Shown here piece after piece: positions 1 through 7,400 of a DNA stretch of 64,000 nt; the first letter of the stretch is position 1; each line of letters begins with the position of its first letter. Made by a program: the position numbers and the translations under genes. This DNA comes from an uncultured Prevotella sp. (lineage in GTDB: Bacteria > Bacteroidota > Bacteroidia > Bacteroidales > Bacteroidaceae). The stretch lies in assembly GCF_946407605.1 (NCBI RefSeq), contig NZ_CAMJOS010000022.1:1-64000 (forward strand), written 5' to 3'. Below the pieces are notes generated by a model. It made no database searches. It saw only the letters and a program-made list of their open reading frames with translations, and had not been told where the DNA came from.

Positions 1-2
1 TA

Positions 3-95
3 TATCCTGATTCGCCCCGTCACCCTCGCCAGAAATACCTGCTGACGGTAAAAGGACTGGCTCTTTACAATAGCATATGCCATGGGGACAGTTGA
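3..95 (+). CDS. 3' end of an unidentified gene (truncated by window edge)
   Basis: An open frame enters from the left edge and stops with TGA at 93-95, giving about 30 C-terminal residues. The segment KYLLTVKGLALYNSI resembles the end of a winged-helix domain, where YxLTxKGxxL is common. This is only a resemblance. The next gene starts 155 bp downstream behind its own promoter, so the two are probably separate transcription units. Without the upstream sequence the product cannot be named. Confidence 0.45.
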   Translation, partial: YPDSPRHPRQKYLLTVKGLALYNSICHGDS

Positions 96-179
96 TATAT
101 AGAAGGCTGATGGCTGAAGGAAGTTGAAAGGTGAAGGGAGAATAGCTGAGGGCTGTTCCCCAGGAAAATTGGCAAAAAG

Positions 180-211
180 TTTGGAAGTTCACTCTAAAAG
201 AAGTATCTTTG
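180..211 (+). promoter_or_regulatory. Bacteroidota-type promoter for the double-glycine peptide gene
   Basis: TTTG at 180-183 and TATCTTTG at 204-211 are separated by 20 bp, matching the Bacteroidota primary sigma consensus. Transcription would start near 218, leaving a leader of about 32 nt before the ATG at 250. Confidence 0.75.
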
Positions 212-249
212 CAGGCAAATTATACTCATAAATTTTAAACATTACAATT

Positions 250-369
250 ATGAAAGAAGAAGAGAAAAAGAAGAAAGTGGAGCTCAACGATGAGGAGCTC
301 AATGACGTAGCAGGTGGTGGACATTATGGTCACAATGGTCAGAATGCTCATAAAGATGGCCGGCTATAG
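250..369 (+). CDS. Small peptide with double-glycine (bacteriocin/pheromone-type) leader
   Basis: The 39-residue product has a very charged N-terminus (KEEEKKKK) followed by ELNDEELNDVAGG, a good match to the double-glycine leader of class II bacteriocins and peptide pheromones (ExLxxVxGG). Cleavage after GG at residues 22-23 would release a 16-residue Gly/His/Asn-rich peptide, GHYGHNGQNAHKDGRL. Such leaders are recognised by C39-peptidase ABC exporters, but no exporter or modifying enzyme is in this window. A strong promoter lies at 180-211 and a hairpin-plus-T-tract terminator at 468-505, so this is a complete stand-alone transcription unit. The gene is too short for most ORF callers. The leader motif is seen directly; secretion and any antimicrobial or signalling role are inferred. 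Confidence 0.7.
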   Translation: MKEEEKKKKVELNDEELNDVAGGGHYGHNGQNAHKDGRL

Positions 370-387
370 GTCTACTTAATATAAAGG

Positions 388-465
388 TGCGCTCGAGCTA
401 TGCTCGCTTGCCGCTCGGCTTTGCCGCTTTCTACCGAAGGGACGAAAGAACCGAAGGGACGCAAG
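388..465 (-). repeat. REP-like GC-rich dispersed repeat, copy 1
   Basis: On the minus strand this reads GCGTCCCTTCGGT...CTCGAGCGCAC, with AGCGAGC/GCTCGAG self-complementary parts. The same motif set recurs at 22355-22402, 37808-37831 and 44902-44924. It lies in the 3' untranslated part of the small peptide gene. Confidence 0.5.
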
Positions 466-467
466 AA

Positions 468-505
468 AGAGGAGGGGATAGCTTTGCTACCTCCTCCTCT
501 TTTTC
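468..505 (+). terminator. Rho-independent terminator of the small peptide gene
   Basis: AGAGGAGG (468-475) pairs with CCTCCTCT (493-500), and the stem continues through GATAGC/GCTAC around a TTT loop. A run of T follows at 500-504. Confidence 0.75.
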
Positions 506-548
506 ATTGACCCACTGTGATGTACTTCCTAAAATAAGAACGGGACGC

Positions 549-571
549 AAGAAAGGTGAAAGGTGAGGGCA
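549..571. repeat. Heptanucleotide repeat (GAAAGGT type)
   Basis: A short run of the 7-bp unit AAAGGTG, related to similar runs at about 113-150 and 25829-25858. It is one of more than a dozen heptad runs in the window. Confidence 0.45.
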
Positions 572-608
572 GTCACTTTTGGGTCTTTCCTGACGTTCCT
601 TTCATCCG

Positions 609-734
609 TTCCGATGGTGTTTTGCGGTCGTTCCGATGATACTTTAGGGGGGTAAAGTATCATCGGAACGAGTCGTAGATGCCATCGGAAACACCCGAAG
701 ATGACGTCGGAACGGGTGTAAGATGACGTCGGTC
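609..734. repeat. Inverted array of 22-bp units around a G6 centre
   Basis: The core CRTCGGAA recurs exactly every 22 bp at 661, 683, 705 and 727 on the plus strand. Its reverse complement TTCCGATG occurs at 609 and 631, also 22 bp apart. The central arms 629-646 and 653-670 are a perfect 18-bp inverted repeat with only GGGGGG between them. The approximate unit is CRTCGGAACGnGTnnnAGATGA. I see no reading frame across it. The 370-1030 interval otherwise holds no gene. Confidence 0.75.
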
Positions 735-844
735 ACAGAGCTGCATACCAGAGTGATAGTTTGCACGCAGAATTCGAGGCGAATTTACGCAGAATTCAGA
801 CAATAACAAGCAATGAAGCAAAGGGTATAAAAAGTTCAAAAAAA

Positions 845-985
845 ATTGGTTTTTCGCTCGGTTTAGATAAATTTCTTACGCTCAAGAATGCAAATTTATT
901 TGCTTTCTCTTCGCTTAATCGAAATTTTGCACTACCTCTGAGGCTACGCCTCGAAGGTACTCCCGCTCGAAAATACTCAAAGACT
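845..985. repeat. Dispersed promoter-type repeat, degenerate copy
   Basis: The stretch contains TTTTTCGCTCGG, AAATTTATTTG, TTTTGCACTACCT and CTCGAAGGTACTC blocks, which recur upstream of mutS2 (44425-44600), the 27177-28118 gene and the BspA-like gene. An 80-codon open frame covers it but has no other support. Confidence 0.45.
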
Positions 986-1035
986 CCGAGTTTACTCGCC
1001 TGAACACCGCTAAAAAAAAGAAATGAGTGAAGAAA

Positions 1036-1067
1036 TTTGGTATTTTACTCGCTTATTCGTACCTTTG
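1036..1067 (+). promoter_or_regulatory. Bacteroidota-type promoter of a candidate small RNA
   Basis: TTTG at 1036-1039 and TACCTTTG at 1060-1067 have the canonical 20-bp spacing. There is no annotated gene downstream before a terminator at 1290-1325. Confidence 0.7.
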
Positions 1068-1073
1068 CAAATG

Positions 1074-1325
1074 ATATTGGAGTTCGGGATTTACCGATAG
1101 TTGCTTTATAAGGACTATATACGATATAGTCCCTATCCCTATAGATAGGGACATATAGTCATAGATAGACCAATAGAGGTCTATCATGACGTATATGAGA
1201 ACTGGAGAATAGGATAATTGAATATGAGACATAAGAACGACATAGCTCTGGCGGCGACGACGGCCAGAAGCTACAACACATAAATCAGGGGGTCGGAGAG
1301 AGTGATCATTCTCCGACCCTTATAC
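1074..1325 (+). ncRNA. Candidate structured small RNA or tiny-peptide transcript
   Basis: A promoter at 1036-1067 and a terminator hairpin at 1290-1319 (GGGTCGGAGA / TCTCCGACCC, perfect 10 bp) bound a transcript of about 250 nt. The 5' part is full of short perfect inverted repeats: GGACTATAT..ATATAGTCC, CCCTATAGATAGGG and AGACCAATAGAGGTCT. One small open frame at 1224-1283 would encode 19 residues, starting MRHKNDIALAA. It could be a regulatory RNA, a small-peptide mRNA, or an attenuator left without its gene. I do not recognise a known RNA family. Confidence 0.4.
1290..1325 (+). terminator. Terminator of the candidate small RNA
   Basis: A perfect 10-bp stem 1290-1299 / 1310-1319 is followed by TTATACTT. 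The T-tract is weak. Confidence 0.6.
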
Positions 1326-1341
1326 TTCGTTGTTATACAGC

Positions 1342-1454
1342 TTCTAGCCATACTCTAGCCATACTCTAGGCTGCTTCTAGGCATACTCTAGCCATACTCT
1401 AGGCTTACTCATTCAGTATGGGTAGAGTATGGGTAGAGTATGGCTACACTATGG
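1342..1454. repeat. 11-bp tandem repeat forming a long hairpin
   Basis: About six imperfect copies of TCTAGCCATAC (1342-1410) face an inverted half (1415-1454) made of GGGTAGAGTAT units. The two halves are nearly complementary and could fold into a long stem. The array lies just beyond the 3' end of the GH2 gene, where it may act as a terminator. Confidence 0.65.
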
Positions 1455-1483
1455 GAAGTACGACTGATGTCCGGTAATCTTTT

Positions 1484-4444
1484 TTACCTTTCTGTTTGTT
1501 TACCAATGAATTCTATTTCTACTATGCGTAGTTCGTTCTTGGTCTCGGCTCCTTTGGCGGCTTTGAACAGGTCGAGTTCCCCAGCAGCTGGTTCTGCCAC
1601 CTCAACGATGCCACCGAAGGCATCTTTGTCTTTGCCAGCGCCGCGTAGCCGGATGGTGATTTCGTCAGTTACTACACGTCGCATGGGAGTGAGGTGGATA
1701 TAGCCGAGGCTACGTTCTGTATCGCCGCTCCAGATGAGTTGGTCGCCAGCATAGATGTCTAATGGATAGCTGCGCAGACGCCAGCCCGTGAGCTTAAGAC
1801 AGATATCATCGATAGCAGCCTTCTCTGTTAACTTATAAGTAATCCAGGCAGTAGAGAGCCGTCCGTCATTCTTCCATTCAGATAGTTCGTTGTCATCATA
1901 GCTGTTAATGGCGTGCTCACTGTCGTGACCAGCTGTGGCAGAAGCGATTTCTATACCTCGTGCCTGTTCTGTGTATGATGGAGTGAGTGGTGTCTCTCCT
2001 CGATTAAGGTGACTTTTGAGGGTAAGTTGTGGCTGATAGTGTTCTTTGTCAACAGTTTCACTCTTCACCGACAGATATGCCGGTTTCACACCATCGGCAT
2101 AGGCAGAGAGGTTGATATCGCCTGCATTCACCGTACTTCTTACCAGCACACGGTTGATGCCGCACTCTACTGGCAGCGACATAGCACCGACAAAATTGTC
2201 GTTTCGTCCTGTGGCTATACCGCCTATCCATTGTCCTTCACCATTGAGCTCGAAATGAATCATGCGATTGTCCAACGGACAACGTCTGCCTTGTTTGTCT
2301 ACGACCTCCACTTGGAAGAGCACCATATCGGCACCATCGGCTTTAGTACCTTCAGGATTCTCGATAGCTGTGAGTTTTAATTGATACGGTTCGCCCACCG
2401 TCTCGAGCTTGAAACGGCTACCGTCAGAGCCTACGGCTTCGAGCACACCGGGCTCAAAGGTAATACTATCGAAGGTAAAGAGATAGCGATAGCTCTGCTT
2501 TCCTTTGCCAAGTGATTTGCCATTAAGGAACAACTCGACGGAATCGGCTGTGGACACCACATAGACAGGTTTCTGTGTACCGCTTTCGTAGTTCCAATGC
2601 CCTACGATATACGTCCTTTCTTTTTCCGGCTCTACCCATCCGTCCCACATCACCTGATGTACGAAGAAAGCATCTTTGGGAATGCGCATGGCATCGGTGA
2701 CACCACTGGTGCGGTAGTTTGACTCGCCGCGATGGTGGGTATTGGTATCGCTGAAGACAATCTTTACGCCACCGCTTGAGACACGTGTGCCTGTGCCAGG
2801 ACGTTCCCGCCAGTAGTCGTACCAGCGACGCACCATCTCCACGGCAAACTGATCCATGTTATGATTATACTCCAAGGCGGGTCCTCCGCGATAGAGTGGG
2901 CCGTCGCCCTCTTTATGATAGGGGTAACTCTGCTCATCCCAATATTTACGTAGTCCCTCGTCGCGACAGTACTCCATTGCCCACATGGGGTGCTTATGAG
3001 ACTTGTTGATGTAGAGCATCTCACCGCCATACTCCGCCTCATTGATGTCGAGCATCTCACGACTGCCGATGGCGCGTCCTCCGTGAGGGTCATATTTGTC
3101 GCGAATGGCTTTCATCTCTAACATATGTTCGCGACTGATGCTTTCGTTGCCACATTCATAGAACAGAATCGAGGGGTTGTTACGGTTGTAAATGATAGCG
3201 TCGCGCATCAGAGCCGTGCGTTGTTGCCAGCGGGCACCCTCCACATCCTTCTCGGCATCACCGGCAGGCATGGCCTGTGGCAATCCTACACGGTCGCAGC
3301 TTTCGATGTCCTGCTTCCACGGCGTGACGTGCATCCAGCGCACCATGTTCGCGCCGCTCTCCACCATTAGGCCGTTCGAATAGTCGCTGAGCCAGGAAGG
3401 CACCGAGATACCCACACCTGGCCATTCGTTTGATGTGCGCTGGGCGTATCCATGCACCATCATTACGCGGTCGTTCAGCCAAATCTTACCTTCACCGAAA
3501 CGCGTTTTGCGGAAGCCTGTGCGGGTAACAACATTGTCAAAATCCTGATCGTTTTCTATCAGCCATGTTTCAACGGTATATAGGTAGCCGTAGCCCCACG
3601 ACCACAGATGCAGAGGGGAAGAGGTCTGGGCAGCCGATACCGTTCCCGTCTCGCCAGGTTGCAACGTGACGACATCAGACATCGTGAAGAACCGCATCTG
3701 GCCTTCATGGTCGCACATTCTCATCCCCATCCTGAAGGTATGGGGTTTTACGTCATCGTTTCTCACCTGCGACTCGGCATGAATGGTGGCAACAGGAATA
3801 TCTTTCCGAAGTCCTGTATAATAGAAATCGGTGGCATAGACGTAGGTGCCCGTCGTGCCGAGGTTGCTATAGAGCGGCAGCGTCTGGTAGAGCTTGCCCG
3901 TCTTGTGCAGCCAGACATTCTTGGGCAGACCGCCGTAGTTGGCATTGAAGTTCTTGTCGTTCCACTGGTAACGGCTGTTGAGCACGCGGTCACGATACTG
4001 CCAGCTGTTGTCGCAGCGCACAGCCATGACATTACGGCCAGCCTTCACATAAGGTGAGAGGTCGAAGCCGAAAGCCATCACGCCATTGTCGCTGAAGCCT
4101 ACCTTCTGACCGTTCAGCCAAACGTCAGCACCCTGTCGTGCACCTTCGAACTCAATGAACATTTTTCCTTTGGTGTCTGCCTCCGTCAGCGTGAACGTCT
4201 TACGATACCAACAGACGGTGTCCGTGAGATTGACAATATCCTTTCGGAAAGCCTCGTTGCCGTTGAAGGCATAGGGTAGTGTCACCCGTTGCCACTGACT
4301 GTCGTCGAACTCAGGCTTCGCAGCCTCGGTGAAATCGCCCACCTGCAGTCGCCAGTCTGCGTTGAAACATATTTTCTGTCGCTCTGCAGCTTCCATGCTC
4401 ATGGCGAGCACCAGCAGCATATAGAAAAGAATCCGCTTTTTCAT
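1484..4444 (-). CDS. Glycoside hydrolase family 2 beta-galactosidase-like enzyme with C-terminal discoidin-like domain
   Basis: The 986-residue precursor has a signal peptide (about residues 1-19). It then has the GH2 sugar-binding jelly roll, the immunoglobulin-like domain and the TIM barrel. The expected acid/base glutamate sits in ECGNES (about E434), and the nucleophile is probably the glutamate in AMEY (about E491). Further beta domains follow, and residues about 820-970 look like an F5/8-type C (discoidin) carbohydrate-binding module. It would remove non-reducing galactosyl or similar residues from polysaccharide side chains in the periplasm or at the surface. It starts 5 bp after the stop of the PL11 lyase gene, so the two form one operon, which points to rhamnogalacturonan I as substrate. 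Exact sugar specificity cannot be read from the sequence. Confidence 0.85.
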   Translation of the reverse strand: MKKRILFYMLLVLAMSMEAAERQKICFNADWRLQVGDFTEAAKPEFDDSQWQRVTLPYAFNGNEAFRKDIVNLTDTVCWYRKTFTLTEADTKGKMFIEFEGARQGADVWLNGQKVGFSDNGVMAFGFDLSPYVKAGRNVMAVRCDNSWQYRDRVLNSRYQWNDKNFNANYGGLPKNVWLHKTGKLYQTLPLYSNLGTTGTYVYATDFYYTGLRKDIPVATIHAESQVRNDDVKPHTFRMGMRMCDHEGQMRFFTMSDVVTLQPGETGTVSAAQTSSPLHLWSWGYGYLYTVETWLIENDQDFDNVVTRTGFRKTRFGEGKIWLNDRVMMVHGYAQRTSNEWPGVGISVPSWLSDYSNGLMVESGANMVRWMHVTPWKQDIESCDRVGLPQAMPAGDAEKDVEGARWQQRTALMRDAIIYNRNNPSILFYECGNESISREHMLEMKAIRDKYDPHGGRAIGSREMLDINEAEYGGEMLYINKSHKHPMWAMEYCRDEGLRKYWDEQSYPYHKEGDGPLYRGGPALEYNHNMDQFAVEMVRRWYDYWRERPGTGTRVSSGGVKIVFSDTNTHHRGESNYRTSGVTDAMRIPKDAFFVHQVMWDGWVEPEKERTYIVGHWNYESGTQKPVYVVSTADSVELFLNGKSLGKGKQSYRYLFTFDSITFEPGVLEAVGSDGSRFKLETVGEPYQLKLTAIENPEGTKADGADMVLFQVEVVDKQGRRCPLDNRMIHFELNGEGQWIGGIATGRNDNFVGAMSLPVECGINRVLVRSTVNAGDINLSAYADGVKPAYLSVKSETVDKEHYQPQLTLKSHLNRGETPLTPSYTEQARGIEIASATAGHDSEHAINSYDDNELSEWKNDGRLSTAWITYKLTEKAAIDDICLKLTGWRLRSYPLDIYAGDQLIWSGDTERSLGYIHLTPMRRVVTDEITIRLRGAGKDKDAFGGIVEVAEPAAGELDLFKAAKGAETKNELRIVEIEFIGKQTER

Positions 4445-4449
4445 TTTGC

Positions 4450-7400
4450 CTACTTCCTGTATTTCTTACCACCCTTGATATAAACGCCCTTTGTTGGTTC
4501 TGAGATTCTGCGGCCTGAGATGTCGTAAGTCACACTAGAATGTGCATCGACAACGGGACTATTGATGGCATCGACAACAGCCGTGACACGAAGGGTACCA
4601 TCGGAGAGCAATGTAGAGGTGTCGAACTCATAGTCGGCTCCTTCGGCATCGACCTTCAGAACGAAAGTGCCTGTGTGAGTGCCGTTGACCTTGAAGACGG
4701 TAATCTCGTCGCCCACCTGTAGTTGACGACTGGCAGGAATCTCCACGAGGATGGTATCACCATCATGCTTCAGGTTGCCTTTTACCGTGAGACAGGTGTT
4801 GCTGGCGGCTTTCAACTGACAGAGTATAGTAGCTCCTTTCGTCAGTGTGAGGTTCTGAACAGTTGCCGTACCTGTGATGATACCTTTTGCACCCACTATC
4901 ACCAATCCTGTGGTGATAGCAGTCGATGAGGTGTTGCTGAGTTCCAGCGTGCCGCCATTGACAGTGATAGGTGAAGTGCTTCCTGCGGTCTTCAGCGTCA
5001 GTCGGCCCGTGCCTTCCTTGGTGACCGCCTTGCCCTTGAAGAGTCCTGAGAACGTCATATCCTTGTTTAGATAGCCTATCTGATAGGTGGTCTGTCCTTC
5101 GAGCACACCATCGGTAGCAGTACCAGCGATGGCGCCAATCTTCAGTGTGGCAGTCTGTTGGTTGCCGCCTCCGCTTGCATAGTGTGCGATGTTGGTGGCA
5201 GCATCCACCTTGAGTGTCGCCTTCGACATGTCGGTAACGTTGCTCATCAGTCGCCACTGACTGCCAGAAGCGGTGAGAGTGCCCTCGTAGTCCTTGAAGT
5301 TCAGTCCGATATCGCAGCGTACGTATTTCGATACGATGGTCAGGTTACCCTTGCCCTTCACGCTACCATTGATTTTACCGCGCGAAGAACCCACAATCTT
5401 GTTGTTGGTACCTTCCTGAATGGTGACCACATGGTTGAAGGTTGGTACGGTAGAGGTGCTGTTGACATCCAACTGATGTACCTCGCCGCCAGCCAGCAGC
5501 ATGGGTGAGCCGCTCTTGCCGAAGGTGGCGTTCCAGCTACCCTGTGCCACGATACCTTTCTTGACAATCAGTCCTGCGAAGTTATTTGCCCCACCGTAAG
5601 TAAAGTTCAGCTGTCCGGCACCATCCTTCACGAGATAACCCGTACCGCTGACGGCCCCTTTCAGCGAGAGGGCACTGTTGGCTTGGGTGATGCGGATGGT
5701 GGCTGTGTCGGTAATAGTAATCTGTCGGTCGGTACCCATGTTGTCTTTCGAGAGCACCAACGTACCGCCGTTCAGTAGCAGGTTGTCCTTGGCGGCGGTG
5801 GCAGCGCCGAGTGCACTCTTCTGTCCACCGTCGTAGAAGTTGGGTACTGTAAGCGTACCGCCGTTAACGATGGTCTTACCCGTATAGTCGCTATACTTCA
5901 TGTTGAGTGTCACGTCGGCATTCCTGTTGATGGTGATGCCACCTTCGCCGCTGATGCCACCCTCGCCAGAGAGCGTGTATTTTCCGCTGTCGAAGTAAAC
6001 GCCGTTGGTAACCATCATCTCGTTGACGGTGACGTTCTTCTGCTGCCCCTGCGCATTAAAGACGACGGCATCGCCTGAGACGAACGAGGTCGGGGGTGCG
6101 GAGGCAGAACCTCCGCCTATGCTGAAGTTTTGGGCCTTATAGTCCCACAACTTGCTCTCGGCACCTGTCCAGACGACATTCTGCATAGGGGCGCGCGTGG
6201 CGTGAATCTTCAGCACGAGTTTCTTGCCATCAACCACCACAAGGTCGTAGTTGATGCCCTCCAAGCCACGGGTCTTCAGTTTCGTCACATCACAGGTCAG
6301 CGTGCCCGTACACTCGGCCACCACATAGTCAGCAGCCTCCTGACTGCCCAGGTTGACGGTGAGGTAGTTGGTATTCTTGAAGGTGAGGTCGCCCTCCACG
6401 ATGAGACCGAAGCAAGCAGGAATCGGCTTACCGTCACCTCCATCGGGATAGAGCAGACTTGCATCCACCTCTAAATATACATTGCCAGGGAGGGTCATGC
6501 TCTTCTTCGATGTGATGTGACTGCTGACAGTCTTGAGTCGGCAGCCTTCGTAGTTCAATGCTCCCTCGAAGGTGATAGTGTCCTTCAGTACGACATTACC
6601 ACTCAGGGTGCCGCGGGCGCGAAGTTCCACGGGCCCGGCAATGGTTCCGTTAACGATAAGAGTGCCCTCACTAATGAGGTTCTTACCAGTATGTCCAAGA
6701 TTACAGTTGAACGTCGCCGTTCCCTGCATCGACTTGATCAGTTGGCCGTTGCCCGTTGTGCCCGTACCCTTGAACACGTAGTCGTGACCACGAGGATTCA
6801 TCAGGTAAAGGGTGGTCGGAGATTCGCCATTCACGTCGAAGACAGAGCCGTTGGCGTTTTGAAGGTCGAACATCACGCTTTTGCCACTGACCATCTGGTT
6901 GCGCACATCGGCCACAAAGACAGGCGGCAGTGGTGGCATAGGCATATCGCCACCCAGATAGAAGCCCGTGTTGGGGTGCTGATAGTAGCCGCGGGTGGTG
7001 CAGTCGCCGCGGTAGTGTGGGTCTTGCTGCAGACAGTAGATGCTATAGCTGGTGGGCATGGCAGTGGTATATCCCACGAGTCCCGTACATCCGTTGTCAT
7101 CCTGTTTGGCCAGCAGCACCTCCTCGCGCCAGTCACCGATGATGTCGCCCATGAATGCCGGACGCGTACCGGTGGCAGCATGTGTGGCCCAGTTGCTTTC
7201 CTGCGAGAACTCTGCCAATCGGTCACCCAGCACCTTCGACACCATGAGGTTGGTGCCCCATCCGCTACCGCCAGGCGAGTTGAGCCATTCGCGCTGCAGG
7301 TCTCCGTCCCACCAGCAGCCCTCGTACATCGAGCCGCTACGTGTCTGTCCCGTCTTTTCTCCTTTGCAGTCATAGACATACTCGTCGGCATAGCTCAGTA

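Noticed and set aside
609..734. CRISPR array
   Set aside because: Units are 22 bp in total with only about 8 conserved bases, half are inverted, there are no spacers of constant length between repeats, and no cas genes are present.
761..1003. 80-codon open frame on the plus strand
   Set aside because: It covers the degenerate promoter-type repeat, starts without a ribosome-binding site, and its product has no domain or signal features.
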